In this document: positions 26,188 through 34,908 of the stretch, one piece after another
Layout of the letters: each line of letters starts with the position of its first letter
How positions within the stretch are numbered: position 1 is the stretch's first letter
DNA from: Saccharospirillum salsuginis
Lineage (GTDB): Bacteria > Pseudomonadota > Gammaproteobacteria > Pseudomonadales > Natronospirillaceae
Direction of reading: 5' to 3'
Length of the DNA: 64,000 nt
Assembly (NCBI RefSeq): GCF_014651855.1
Contig: NZ_BMXR01000005.1
Coordinates: forward strand, 1-64,000
The notes under the pieces: generated by a model
Told to the model about the DNA's origin: nothing
Databases searched by the model: none
Seen by the model: the letters and a program-made list of their open reading frames with translations, nothing else
Program-made: the position numbers and the translations under genes

Positions 26188-27903
26188 ATGATGATTCGAA
26201 CCACTGGCCTCTGGCTGACCTGTGTGTTGCTGGCCGCCTGCTCCAGCGTCCAGGACGGAGACGAGGCCGGCACCACTGAACAAGCGAACTCAACCCAACA
26301 GACCCGTCCGACACCCAAGCCCCAGGCCGAACCTGAGGTCCTTTACGAGGCCGAAGAGGCGGGCCTGGCCGACCTGCAAGTCTCAACCCAGAAAACCGGC
26401 TCGGCGCCACAACGCTCCAGCCAGAACCTGGTGATCGTGCCACCGCCCAACCCGGATGGGCAGCCGGTTGTCGAGCCGAACCGGGAAAACTATGAGGCGG
26501 CGGAGATCAATCCGATCAAAATCGTCGCCGAGTCACCGGTGTCGACGTTCAGCATCGATGTCGATACTGCGAGCTACAGCAATCTGCGGCGTTTTCTGAA
26601 TCAGGGTGTTCTGCCTCCGGAAGACAGCATTCGGGTGGAAGAGCTAATCAATTATTTCGATTATCACTATCCCGGCCCGGACGGTTCCGAGCATCCGTTT
26701 GCCGTTCACACTCAGTTGGCGCCCACGCCCTGGAATGAGAACACCCGGTTGTTGCGCATCGCTGTGCAGGGGGATGAAGTGGCGGCCGAGGATCTGCCGC
26801 CGATGAATCTGGTGTTTCTGCTCGATGTGTCCGGGTCGATGAACCAGCCGGACAAGTTGCCCTTGCTGCAGCGCGCTTTCGGTCTGTTGGTCGACCGGTT
26901 GCGGCCGGAGGACCGGGTCGCCATTGTGGTGTACGCTGGGGCGTCGGGCGTTGTGTTGGAGCCGACCGGGGGTGACGACCGCGCCGAAATCCAGCGGGCG
27001 CTGAATCGCCTTCAGGCGGGCGGCAGCACTCATGGCAGCGCCGGTATTCAACTGGCCTATGAGGTGGCGCGTGAGCATTTTCGCGAGGACGGTATCAACC
27101 GCGTCATTCTCGGTACCGATGGGGATTTCAACGTCGGTGTGACCAATCTGGACGATCTGAAAGACCTGATCGAGTCCAAGCGAGACAGCGGTGTTTTCTT
27201 CAGTGCACTCGGCTTCGGCACCGGCAATTACAACGACCATTTGATGGAGGAATTGACCAACCTGGGCAACGGCACCGCCTACTACATCGACCGGTTCAGC
27301 GAAGCGCGCAAGGTGTTCGCCGAGGATTTGACCGGCACCCTGCATACCATCGCCAAGGACGTGAAAATCCAGGTCGAGTTCAATCCGGCACAGGTCGCTG
27401 AATACCGGCTGATCGGTTACGACAACCGTCAGTTGAAGCGCGAGGATTTCAACAACGACCGGGTCGATGCCGGGGATGTCGGCGCCGGGCACTCGGTCAC
27501 GGCTTTGTATGAAATCGTACCGGCCGCAGGGGGTTTTCGGTTCAACGACCCGTTGCGGTATCAAAACGACGGTACGGAGCCGGACCCGAGCAGCGATGAG
27601 TTGGCCTTCGTCAAGCTGCGCTATAAACTGCCGGACGAGAACGACAGCATTCTGATGAGTCGACCGGTGGCGAACGATCAATACTCCGAGGACCTGCCGG
27701 AATCCCTGCGCCTGGCGGTCGCCGTGGCCGGGTTCGGGGAATTGCTGCGCGACAGCGACTATGTCGACGCGGATGTCTGGTCGGTGGCCGATGCCCGGGC
27801 ACTGGCCCAGAGTGCCCTCGGCGAGGACGCCTTCGGTTATCGCAACGAGCTGGTGCAGCTGATGCGCAACGCCGAGAGCCTGGTCGACAATACCGCCCAC
27901 TGA
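26188..27903 (+). CDS. VWA-domain lipoprotein (YfbK-like, DUF3520 type)
   Basis: 571 aa. A lipoprotein signal peptide ends LLAACSS with lipobox Cys18. A low-complexity linker (about 20-90) and the von Willebrand factor N-terminal region (FSIDVDTASYSNLRRFLNQG) follow. The VWA domain has the MIDAS motif DVSGSMN (near 212) and GTDGDFNVG; a DUF3520-like C-terminal domain closes it. Such proteins bind divalent metal and mediate protein contacts. The ECF sigma gene follows 21 nt later, so it is probably part of that regulatory unit. The ATG is inferred from the signal peptide. Confidence 0.88.
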   Translation: MMIRTTGLWLTCVLLAACSSVQDGDEAGTTEQANSTQQTRPTPKPQAEPEVLYEAEEAGLADLQVSTQKTGSAPQRSSQNLVIVPPPNPDGQPVVEPNRENYEAAEINPIKIVAESPVSTFSIDVDTASYSNLRRFLNQGVLPPEDSIRVEELINYFDYHYPGPDGSEHPFAVHTQLAPTPWNENTRLLRIAVQGDEVAAEDLPPMNLVFLLDVSGSMNQPDKLPLLQRAFGLLVDRLRPEDRVAIVVYAGASGVVLEPTGGDDRAEIQRALNRLQAGGSTHGSAGIQLAYEVAREHFREDGINRVILGTDGDFNVGVTNLDDLKDLIESKRDSGVFFSALGFGTGNYNDHLMEELTNLGNGTAYYIDRFSEARKVFAEDLTGTLHTIAKDVKIQVEFNPAQVAEYRLIGYDNRQLKREDFNNDRVDAGDVGAGHSVTALYEIVPAAGGFRFNDPLRYQNDGTEPDPSSDELAFVKLRYKLPDENDSILMSRPVANDQYSEDLPESLRLAVAVAGFGELLRDSDYVDADVWSVADARALAQSALGEDAFGYRNELVQLMRNAESLVDNTAH

Positions 27904-27924
27904 TACAGGACCCACGCCCCTGCC

Positions 27925-28536
27925 GTGACACTGCTATCCAACATAAACCGCTGGTTCACCGGCCGGGGCGCCGTCGTCCCGCCGGATGCCGACAGCCAGT
28001 TGATGTGGCGGTACCGCCAATCCGGCGAGACGGTGGTGCTCGCCCAATTGATGCAGCGCAGCGGCGATGACCTGTTTCACTTTCTGCTGACCCAGACCGA
28101 CCGGCACCTGGCCGAAGATCTGTACCAGGGTGTCTGGCTCAAAGTTATGGAACGACGCCACCAGTACGAACCGGGACACGCCACGTTCAAGACCTGGCTG
28201 TTCACACTGGGCCGGCATCTGATGATCGATGAGTTGCGGCGACAGGGTCGCTGGCGGAGCGAAGCCATCGACGATGTCCAGGACGCCGAGTTGCACACGG
28301 CGTCGCTGGAGACGACGGTCGAAGGCGACGACCTGGAGCAGACCTTCAACCGCGCGCTCGGCCGGTTGCCCTTCGCGCAGCGCGAGGCCTTTATGCTGCA
28401 ACAGGAAGGATTCAGCCTGGCCGAGATCAGCGACATCACCGGCGTCGGCTTCGAAACCATCAAGAGTCGGCTGCGGTTCGCCCGTCAAACCCTGCAACAT
28501 GACCTGGAGGTGCATCATGGCCCCGCATCGGGATGA
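27925..28536 (+). CDS. ECF family RNA polymerase sigma factor
   Basis: 203 aa, GTG start. Sigma-2 region: DLFHFLLTQTDRHLAEDLYQGVWLKVMER and FKTWLFTLGRHLMIDELRRQ. Sigma-4 region: LPFAQREAFMLQQEGFSLAEISDITGVGFETIKSRLRFARQTL. The anti-sigma gene begins 20 nt before its stop. No target promoter could be assigned. An internal ATG at 28003 would truncate region 2 less than expected, so GTG is kept. Confidence 0.9.
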   Translation: MTLLSNINRWFTGRGAVVPPDADSQLMWRYRQSGETVVLAQLMQRSGDDLFHFLLTQTDRHLAEDLYQGVWLKVMERRHQYEPGHATFKTWLFTLGRHLMIDELRRQGRWRSEAIDDVQDAELHTASLETTVEGDDLEQTFNRALGRLPFAQREAFMLQQEGFSLAEISDITGVGFETIKSRLRFARQTLQHDLEVHHGPASG

Positions 28537-29179
28537 CCGTTCATCCACGCCCGCCGATGAACGCCTCCGCTCGCTGTATACGCAGCGCAAGGCATCCCAT
28601 CGCGCACCCGACGCCCTGAACCAGGCCGTTCTCGAACGGGCGCGGGCGCACAACCGCCCGGGTCGTTGGACCCGGGTCGTACCGTCGGTCGCCGCCGCCT
28701 TCGTGGTGATGGCGCTCGGCCTGCAGTGGTTGAGCGATCCGGCGGTCACGGTATTGGAAGAAAGAGCCGCCCGTCCGGCCACCGAGCAAGCCCCGCCGAT
28801 GGAGATCATGAGCGCCCCCGACAGCGCCGGCCAACCCCGTGAGCACACTCTGAGCTTCGAGGCCGAACCCCGAATTCAGAAGCCGGCCAGCGCTCCGAGC
28901 CCACAGAAGTCGGTACCGGAGGCATCGGCTTTGAGCGATTCCGCCGGCGACCGGATGTTGGCCGAGCCGTTGGAGGAAGCCGAAACGGCACCGATGCCGC
29001 GCTATTTGCGGGTGGTGCCCTCTGAAAACGGCGTCTTCGAACACTGCGACGGAACCCGCTTCCAGCGAGCCATCGAGCAGGCGCCGGAGGAAGGCTGGTT
29101 CGAACTGACCTGGACCGACGACCGGATCGAGCGCATCACGCCCCTGCCTGAATCCCCGTGCGAGCCCGATACACCCTGA
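28517..29179 (+). CDS. Putative anti-sigma factor, single-pass membrane protein
   Basis: 220 aa. A short N-terminal cytoplasmic region (about 1-50), one transmembrane segment (about 53-70, VVPSVAAAFVVMALGLQWL), then a periplasmic region rich in A, P, E and S and a small C-terminal domain with one Cys (VFEHCDGTRF). It has no recognisable zinc-binding HxxxCxxC motif. Named for its position: it overlaps the sigma gene by 20 nt, which is standard for sigma/anti-sigma pairs. Confidence 0.7.
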   Translation: MAPHRDDRSSTPADERLRSLYTQRKASHRAPDALNQAVLERARAHNRPGRWTRVVPSVAAAFVVMALGLQWLSDPAVTVLEERAARPATEQAPPMEIMSAPDSAGQPREHTLSFEAEPRIQKPASAPSPQKSVPEASALSDSAGDRMLAEPLEEAETAPMPRYLRVVPSENGVFEHCDGTRFQRAIEQAPEEGWFELTWTDDRIERITPLPESPCEPDTP

Positions 29180-29329
29180 CCCCGTGACCTGAAGCGCTGT
29201 TTGACGATCCCGGTCAATATTGTCGAACAGTCACTCCAGCCCCGCCCGCCCGGTTACACTGAACTCGGACGTGTGCCGTCAAGGCTCTGTCGGCACATAT
29301 CTTTCCCGGCAATGACAGGAGGCACGGCG

Positions 29330-29602
29330 GTGAACCACGGCAAGCCATTCAACGGACCGACAGGCGACGACAGTATGATGCTGACGACCGCCCTGGCCCG
29401 CTTTGCCCGTCACGTCGCCGAACAGGACTATCAACTGGACCTGCTGGCCCTGTACCAACAGCTGGACAAGCACGACCCCTTGCGCCGCCAATGCGAACGC
29501 ATTCGGGCCATCGACTGCTCGGTCGTGCCCAACCTTCTGCCTCTGGCGGATCTCGCCATTGCCTTGGACTACCTCGAGAAGTTTCACCAGAACGTGCAAT
29601 AA
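29330..29602 (+). CDS. Small hypothetical protein (90 aa)
   Basis: GTG start 7 nt after a perfect AGGAGG site. The product is helical and soluble in appearance (LARFARHVAEQDYQLDLLAL, then CERIRAIDCSVVPNLLPLADLAIALDYLEKF). No family recognised. It follows the anti-sigma gene by 150 bp and precedes another tiny gene by 20 bp, so the two probably share a transcript. Confidence 0.6.
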   Translation: MNHGKPFNGPTGDDSMMLTTALARFARHVAEQDYQLDLLALYQQLDKHDPLRRQCERIRAIDCSVVPNLLPLADLAIALDYLEKFHQNVQ

Positions 29603-29622
29603 CACGAGGAAGGGAGACAACC

Positions 29623-29808
29623 TTGGATACCGAATACCAGAAATTACTGCAAAGCATCGAAGTCGCCGAAGACACCAAGCGCCGTTTCGTCCGCGCCAAC
29701 CCCAATGGCAGCGGGGATACCCAGGAACGACGCCGCCTGTACGACCAGGTCGAGCAGGCACGCCGGGCACTGCGCGACTACAAACGCCACAATCCGCACC
29801 TGTTCTGA
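29623..29808 (+). CDS. Small hypothetical protein (61 aa)
   Basis: TTG start preceded by GAAGGGAG. The sequence is highly charged and helical (YQKLLQSIEVAEDTKRRFV, DTQERRRLYDQVEQARRALR), probably a short coiled coil. No family recognised. Codon bias resembles the neighbours and the ribosome site is good, which supports it as real. Confidence 0.55.
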   Translation: MDTEYQKLLQSIEVAEDTKRRFVRANPNGSGDTQERRRLYDQVEQARRALRDYKRHNPHLF

Positions 29809-29868
29809 CCGCCGTTAGGGCGGACAGAAGCGACACCTGTGTACAAGAATGGGGTTGCACTGGCTGTG

Positions 29869-29897
29869 CATTTTGAAAGAATCGGATTCTTCAAATG
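29869..29897. promoter_or_regulatory. Palindrome upstream of the two-HTH regulator gene
   Basis: An imperfect inverted repeat with arms CATTTTGAAAGAATC and GATTCTTCAAATG around a single G, ending 16 bp before the regulator ATG. In this GC-rich genome such an AT-rich palindrome next to a DNA-binding protein gene is a good candidate for an autoregulatory operator. Confidence 0.45.
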
Positions 29898-29912
29898 CCA
29901 GGGAGCTCCGTC

Positions 29913-30749
29913 ATGTTTCCAAGCAAAGTCGAGGAACGACTCAGCGAATCGGAAAAGATCATCAACCGGGAGGTGGCCGCGTCGCTGCGCTATCTGTGTC
30001 AGGCGGCCAACATCACCCGATCCAGCTTCGAGCAGGCGTTCACCGGGATCAGCTACGCGACCTGGCGCAACTACCTGAACGAAGACTACCCCAATAACCG
30101 CTCCGTGGCCGTGCTGGCCGCATTCAGTTGGTATATTGGCTTGTCGATGAACAGTTTCTATCTCGGTTCGCGGCTGAAGCCGTTCCTCGGGCTCACCGAC
30201 GACAGTCTGCGTCTGCTGACGCTGATGAGCGGGCTCGGCACCCAGCATTTCGACATCGCCTGCCAGACGGCGTTCGCGCTGCTGGATTCCGACCAGCAGG
30301 CGGCGCTGGAAGCGGATTTTCTCGATGCCCGCAAGGCGCACCAGAAGATCGCCGGCCGCTGCGATTTCGTCGCCCCTCTGGATGTCGCCGATTTTTCACG
30401 GGATTATTGCCAGTCCTGCGCCTGGGGTTTTCAACGGATTCAGGCGAAACGCGGTTTCAGCGACGAGGAAATGGCCGAGACCCTGGGCGTGTCGGTGCAC
30501 CGCTACCAGCGCATCAGCGACCCGGAGGACACCCTGCCGATTTCCGCCGCCGTGGCGGCTCGCATGAAAGTCGGGTTCGAGTTGGAAGATACCTCCTTCA
30601 TGCTGGAAGGCATGAAGACCTATCCCCAGTTTCGGGTCTTACGGCAGTATCAGGAAAAGCGGGATGCCATGTTGCGACCGCTGCTCGGCGGCCTGTCGGA
30701 AGCCAGCACCCTGAAGCTGTCCCGTGCGCTCAAGGTGCTGTTCGGATAG
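29913..30749 (+). CDS. Putative transcriptional regulator with two HTH-like regions
   Basis: 278 aa from MFPSKVEERLSESEK. An N-terminal helix-turn-helix-like part (about 19-55, ASLRYLCQAANITRSSFEQAF then YATWRNYLN) and a second XRE-like part (about 180-225, GFSDEEMAETLGVSVHRYQRI) flank a helical middle. Resemblance to XRE proteins is by pattern only; no named family recognised. It is convergent with the alpha/beta hydrolase gene, 35 bp apart. A start at 29895 lies inside the palindrome and is less likely. Confidence 0.6.
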   Translation: MFPSKVEERLSESEKIINREVAASLRYLCQAANITRSSFEQAFTGISYATWRNYLNEDYPNNRSVAVLAAFSWYIGLSMNSFYLGSRLKPFLGLTDDSLRLLTLMSGLGTQHFDIACQTAFALLDSDQQAALEADFLDARKAHQKIAGRCDFVAPLDVADFSRDYCQSCAWGFQRIQAKRGFSDEEMAETLGVSVHRYQRISDPEDTLPISAAVAARMKVGFELEDTSFMLEGMKTYPQFRVLRQYQEKRDAMLRPLLGGLSEASTLKLSRALKVLFG

Positions 30750-30784
30750 TGCCCTGACCGTTACATCCCTTGCCAGGCACGACA

Positions 30785-31636
30785 TCAGGCGGTCAGACGG
30801 GCCGCCGGCAGGTTGTCTTGCTGTTTCGACGCGAAATAGGGCCGCATCATCAGCGATGCCGTGATTTCAGGCTGCTCGAGATGGAACAAGTGGTCACAAC
30901 CATCGATCAGCGTGAACTCGGCGCCGATGGACTCGGCCAGTTTCCGACACCAGACCGGTTTCACATACACATCCAATGCCCCGGTGAAGCACAAGGCGTG
31001 CGGCACCTCGATTTCCTCCGGGTGGTGGAACTGGTACGCGCATATCCGCACCGTATTCTCGATGAAGCACCAGATCTGGCTGTCGGTGTATTGCCGGCAC
31101 TTGCGCAGCGCCGCCCGGCGAATGGCGACAGCCCGTTTACCGGTACACTGATCGCTGGTCAGCCCTCCGATGAAGGAATCGGCGAATTTTGTCCGATCGT
31201 GCAACACCTCGTTGACCAGACTCAGGGTCGGCCCCCGTTTTTCGCCCGGGATGTCGGCCATCGAGCCGCCGAGCGCCAGGCTCATGACCCGCCCCGGGTA
31301 CTTGCGACAGTATTCCAGCGCGATGGGCGTACTGTAGGAGAACACCAGCAGGTGAAAGTGCGTCAACTGCAGGTGCTCCACTAACCGGGCCAGCAGATCG
31401 GCGTGTTCGGCCATACCGTAGCAGGCGTGCAGTGGCGCCGTCAGGCCGCAACCGGGCAGTTCCACGCAGTAGACGTCCATTTCCTCCTGGAACGCTTTCG
31501 AGAAGTTTTCGACACTTTCGATTTCCTGAAGGTTACCGATCAGGAAGATCGCCGGGTCGGCTCCGGGGTTCGGATAGTGCGCGACGCGGTATTCCATGTC
31601 ATTCAGGTGCAGACGAGTAGCATTGGAGTGTTTCAT
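30785..31636 (-). CDS. Alpha/beta hydrolase fold protein
   Basis: 283 aa. The nucleophile elbow is unusual: LLVFSYSTPIALEYC, so S-Y-S-T in place of GxSxG. A probable acid D in TGALDVYVKP and histidine in GCDHLFHLEQPE complete a triad. The oxyanion-side strand reads IFLIGNLQEIESVENF. The overall look is of the thioesterase/acyltransferase-like branch (RhlA/PhaG) rather than a classical esterase, but this is tentative. ATG at 31636. Confidence 0.72.
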   Translation of the reverse strand: MKHSNATRLHLNDMEYRVAHYPNPGADPAIFLIGNLQEIESVENFSKAFQEEMDVYCVELPGCGLTAPLHACYGMAEHADLLARLVEHLQLTHFHLLVFSYSTPIALEYCRKYPGRVMSLALGGSMADIPGEKRGPTLSLVNEVLHDRTKFADSFIGGLTSDQCTGKRAVAIRRAALRKCRQYTDSQIWCFIENTVRICAYQFHHPEEIEVPHALCFTGALDVYVKPVWCRKLAESIGAEFTLIDGCDHLFHLEQPEITASLMMRPYFASKQQDNLPAARLTA

Positions 31637-31935
31637 GGCTTGGTCCTTTCTGTTCCGATGAATCGAAGGTCGGCCGGTATGGCCGCGAGCTCGTCGATCG
31701 AATCGATCAAGATTCGAACACGATCCTTGCTAGCCTAATCCGATAGAGCGGAGGTGTCGGCACCCTGTGGCGAAAGAAGGACGGGAGTTGTTTCGAACGC
31801 CGAACGAAGCCGGATTATTGCAGTCCGGTCAACAATGGAAAGGGGTCGGGGAGCAGCGGAGCAGGACGGGACAAACAGGTCGGGGAGTTTCCGGGGATGG
31901 CGGCGGGCCATCCCCGAAGGCGGTATAAAAGCCGC
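31637..31935. other. Intergenic gap without recognised features
   Basis: About 300 bp between the start of the hydrolase gene and the end of the coiled-coil gene, both minus strand. No convincing coding frame, repeat or terminator was seen. The hydrolase promoter is presumably here. Confidence 0.5.
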
Positions 31936-32307
31936 TCAGGCGGCGGAACTGTCCGGTTTCAGCTCGGTCACCTCGCCGGACGCCCCGGCATCGCCGTCCT
32001 CCTCTTCGGACGCTTCACCCCGGGCGATCCGCTCGGCCTGCTCGCGCAGGGTTTCCAACTGTTCCCTCAGGCTGGCTTCCTCGGTTTTCAGGTCCCGCGC
32101 CTTGGACTGGTCCTTCTCCACCGACTTCAGCAGGTTCAGGGCTTCAGAAATCTCATCCGACTGGATATGCTCGATGGCGGTCTGCTTGCGATCGTCCAGG
32201 TCCTCGAACTCGATCAGCTTTTCCAGGACCTTATCGAGCCGGTTGTTGACCTTCTGGATTTCTTTGCCTGCGTTTTCCAATGCTTTACCTATGCTTTGAT
32301 AGTCCAC
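31936..32307 (-). CDS. Coiled-coil protein with a LexA box upstream
   Basis: About 123 aa if started at the GTG (32307), which has GGAG 7 nt upstream. Nearly all helix, with heptad-like spacing through VNNRLDKVLEKLIEFEDLDD and ARDLKTEEASLREQLETLRE, then an acidic tail (ASEEEDGDAGASGEVTELK). No enzyme motif and no recognised family. A perfect LexA-type palindrome lies 62 bp upstream, so it is probably DNA-damage induced. An ATG at 32352 is also in frame but has no ribosome site. Confidence 0.65.
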   Translation of the reverse strand: MDYQSIGKALENAGKEIQKVNNRLDKVLEKLIEFEDLDDRKQTAIEHIQSDEISEALNLLKSVEKDQSKARDLKTEEASLREQLETLREQAERIARGEASEEEDGDAGASGEVTELKPDSSAA

Positions 32308-32368
32308 TGTGACACTCCAGAGTGGCGATATGGGCTTGAAGGCCGGGTACATGGCCCGCCTCGGATAA

Positions 32369-32405
32369 CTGTATAAACATACAGCAGGGCATGGCCGACT
32401 GTAAA
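32369..32405 (-). promoter_or_regulatory. LexA (SOS) box overlapping a promoter
   Basis: CTGTATAAACATACAG (32369-32384) fits CTGT-N8-ACAG exactly with an AT-rich centre. On the minus strand a -35-like TTTACA (32405-32400), an 18-bp spacer and TATGTT (3281-76 in the last digits, i.e. 32381-32376) place the -10 inside the box. LexA bound here would block polymerase. Confidence 0.75.
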
Positions 32406-32555
32406 GTCAGCCCCGGTTCATCTTTGCCGGTATAGTCTCAGGACCATCGCCTCGATACCCTTTGGTGAGCGAACGGCAATAACCGACTCGCCAGGCTTGA
32501 GTCACCCGACGTTTTTGATATGTTGCCAACAACGCAACAAGGAGCCACAACAACA

Positions 32556-32999
32556 ATGAAAACCTTTACCGCACTGATGACCGCCTTCGTACTGAGCCTC
32601 GCGACCAGCATCGCTTTCGCTGAATCCATGTCCGCCGAAGGCCGCTGGCGCACCATCGACGACGATACCGGCGAAGCCAAGAGCATCGTCCGCGTCTGGA
32701 ACGATGGCGGCGAACTCAAAGGCCAGATCATCGAACTGCTGAACCCGTCCGAGCCCAACCCCAAATGCACCGAGTGCAAGGGCATGCGCAAGGACAAGCC
32801 CATCGAAGGCATGACCTTCCTCTGGGGCCTTGAGCAGGACGGCGATGAATGGAAAGACGGCAAGATCCTCGACCCGGCCAACGGCAAGGAATACAGCGCC
32901 AAAGTCAAAGTCATCGACAACGGCGCCAAACTCGAAGTACGCGGCTACCTCGGCTTCGCCCTGATCGGCCGCACCCAGGTTTGGGAACGCGTCGAGTAA
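32556..32999 (+). CDS. DUF2147 secreted protein
   Basis: 147 aa from MKTFTALMTAFVLSLATSIAFAES, a clear signal peptide. The mature domain matches DUF2147: EGRWRTIDDDTGEAKSIVRVW, the cysteine pair in NPKCTECKGM, LDPANGKEYSAKVKV and GYLGFALIGRTQVWERV. Periplasmic, lipocalin-like fold suggested for the family; function unknown. AAGGAG lies upstream of the ATG and a terminator follows the stop codon. Confidence 0.88.
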   Translation: MKTFTALMTAFVLSLATSIAFAESMSAEGRWRTIDDDTGEAKSIVRVWNDGGELKGQIIELLNPSEPNPKCTECKGMRKDKPIEGMTFLWGLEQDGDEWKDGKILDPANGKEYSAKVKVIDNGAKLEVRGYLGFALIGRTQVWERVE

Positions 33000-33025
33000 G
33001 CCCAGAACCGTACACCGCTCTTTCG

Positions 33026-33063
33026 AACGGGCGACCCAGGCAGTAAGCTGGTCGCCCGTTTTC
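33026..33063 (+). terminator. Rho-independent terminator after the DUF2147 gene
   Basis: A 10-bp perfect stem ACGGGCGACC (33027-33036) and GGTCGCCCGT (33050-33059), 13-nt loop, followed by TTTTC. It closes the DUF2147 transcript before the next gene. Confidence 0.85.
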
Positions 33064-33082
33064 ACACGTCAGTGCGACTCCC

Positions 33083-33685
33083 ATGTTCAAGATGCTCTTG
33101 CTGGCCGGCCCGCTGGCCCTGCTGTTGATCCTGCCACCCGACGCCCTGCGCTTCGAACTGATGCGCGCCGCCCGCAGCGAACACCACTCCGCCGGCCGCC
33201 TGCTCGGCTGGCGCCTGTTCGGCACAACCCCGATCGCAACACTGCTGGCCCTCGGCATCTGGCACTGGGCCCACAGCGGCCCGCTCGGTCTGCCGCTGAT
33301 CGTCTTCACCGGCGCCCTCACCGCCGCCACCCTCTGGATGCTGTTCTGGATGCGCACCTTCATCGCCGACCCATTGCATCCCCTGCGCCCCATCGGCTTC
33401 GTCAGCGTCACCCTCGCCTCCTGGCTCTCGATCCCGCTCTGGCTGTCCGCCTTCACCCAACTGGCGCTGATGATCGCCTGGATGTCGGAAGTCCGGCCCG
33501 TGGTCTTGCTCACCGGTGCCCTGGTCTGGGTGCTGGTGGACGCCTTCGTAGTCGTCGCCGGCGGGGAAAGCGGGTTGGGACAACGGTTTATTCAGCTGGA
33601 AGCGGCGCAACGGCGGGTCGGGCGCTGGTTGGGGAGTGTGTTATTGGTGTTGGCGGTTTGGGCGGTGGTTTTGAGTTTGGGGTGA
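33083..33685 (+). CDS. Hypothetical integral membrane protein
   Basis: 200 aa with about five or six hydrophobic segments (for example LLLAGPLALLLILPPDAL, TLLALGIWHWAH, LIVFTGALTAATLWMLFWM, PVVLLTGALVWVLVDAFVVV, WLGSVLLVLAVWAVVLSL). No family recognised. The terminator just upstream suggests its own promoter or weak read-through. No partner gene is evident. Confidence 0.7.
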   Translation: MFKMLLLAGPLALLLILPPDALRFELMRAARSEHHSAGRLLGWRLFGTTPIATLLALGIWHWAHSGPLGLPLIVFTGALTAATLWMLFWMRTFIADPLHPLRPIGFVSVTLASWLSIPLWLSAFTQLALMIAWMSEVRPVVLLTGALVWVLVDAFVVVAGGESGLGQRFIQLEAAQRRVGRWLGSVLLVLAVWAVVLSLG

Positions 33686-33704
33686 ACTGAGTGGTTGGTC
33701 AGTG

Positions 33705-33821
33705 TTGGATTACGCGCCTTCGGCGCTACCGAAGCCGGAGTGCCGGACCAGACGTACCGATCCAACCTACGAAGAGGCCGAGTGTAGGTCGGATTAGACC
33801 GCTTGCGGTCGTAATCCGACA
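33705..33821. repeat. REP-like repeat, family B copy 2
   Basis: First unit TTGGATTACGCGCCTTCGGCG... to ATCCAACCTACGAAG; second unit GTAGGTCGGATTAGACCGC facing GCGGTCGTAATCCGAC. Same order as the copy at 791. It lies between the membrane protein gene and the rpiA 3' end. Confidence 0.8.
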
Positions 33822-33838
33822 CCCGACTCAGCCGCGAT

Positions 33839-34543
33839 TCAATAAAACTCGCCGTCCTCGGCCATCGTGTTGATGACGGTCAGCTTCTTCACACCTTCGG
33901 ACGTGCCCAACAACAGAACATCCGCCGGACGATGCGCGAACAGGCCGTTGGTCACCACACCCGGGATGTTGTTGATCTCGGTTTCCATCGCCTCCGCATC
34001 CTTGATGTTCAACTCGAAGACATCCAGAATCTGATTGCCGTTGTCGGTCACCACCCCCTCGCGGTACACCGGATTCCCACCCAGTTTCACCAGCTTGCGG
34101 GCCACCGCGCTGCGCGCCATCGGAATCACCTCCACCGGCAACGGAAACGCGCCCAGCGTCTGAACCGCCTTCGATTCATCCGCGATGCAGACAAACGTCT
34201 TCGCCACAGAGGCCACGATCTTCTCCCGGGTCAGGGCCGCACCGCCGCCCTTGATCAAATGCAGCTTCCGGTTCGCCTCATCGGCGCCATCGACATACAC
34301 CGCCAGCGAATCCACATCGTTCAAGTCGAACACCTCGATGCCATGGCCGCGCAACCGCTCGGCACTTGCCTCACTGCTCGCCACCGCTCCGCGAAAATCA
34401 TCCTTCTCCTTCGCCAGCGCATCGATGAACAGATTCGCCGTGGAGCCCGTGCCCACGCCAATAATCACCTCCGGCTTCAAATCCGGCTTGATAAAGGCCA
34501 GCGCCGCATCGGCCACCGCCTGCTTCAGTTCGTCTTGAGTCAT
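33839..34543 (-). CDS. rpiA: Ribose-5-phosphate isomerase A
   Basis: 234 aa. Interconverts ribose-5-phosphate and ribulose-5-phosphate in the pentose phosphate pathway. Recognised from [17 protein letters not shown] (phosphate loop), [28 protein letters not shown] and [20 protein letters not shown]. Divergent from ilvA, as in pseudomonads. About 15 residues longer than the E. coli enzyme. Confidence 0.96.
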   Translation of the reverse strand: MTQDELKQAVADAALAFIKPDLKPEVIIGVGTGSTANLFIDALAKEKDDFRGAVASSEASAERLRGHGIEVFDLNDVDSLAVYVDGADEANRKLHLIKGGGAALTREKIVASVAKTFVCIADESKAVQTLGAFPLPVEVIPMARSAVARKLVKLGGNPVYREGVVTDNGNQILDVFELNIKDAEAMETEINNIPGVVTNGLFAHRPADVLLLGTSEGVKKLTVINTMAEDGEFY

Positions 34544-34751
34544 TGCAACCGTCCTGTCAAAGTCTGGTTCGCATTATAACCACTCAGCTCGCCCTGCCTA
34601 CGGTCCCCCAGCCATACTGGCGATCCTGCAAAACAGTATGCCGCATTCTGCCGTACTGCCTCGTTTCCGGGTCTCCGGAAAAACCGTACACTAAGCGGTT
34701 CCCGCTAAACAGGCGGTGTGCGGTGATAGCTACCAAAACTAGCGACGGATG

Positions 34752-34844
34752 CCAGGGATGCTTATTCGGGGATGTCTGAGGCATGGATGCCGAAGCCAAG
34801 CCCCCATGGATGGGTTCACGGCGACCCCGAATAAGCATCCCTGG
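34752..34844 (-). repeat. Family A three-way-junction repeat, copy A4
   Basis: Outer arms CCAGGGATGCTTATTCGGGG and its perfect complement (20 bp); conserved hairpin CCCATCCATGGGGG on the minus strand; second hairpin GGCAT/ATGCC. Core orientation is minus. It lies in the rpiA-ilvA divergent gap, about 65 bp before the ilvA start, and is followed by GGGTTCCTGGCAACC. Confidence 0.9.
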
Positions 34845-34908
34845 TAGCCGGCGCGGGTTCCTGGCAACCACCCAACTCAACATTCATCCAATGACTGCGG
34901 ACTCTCCC

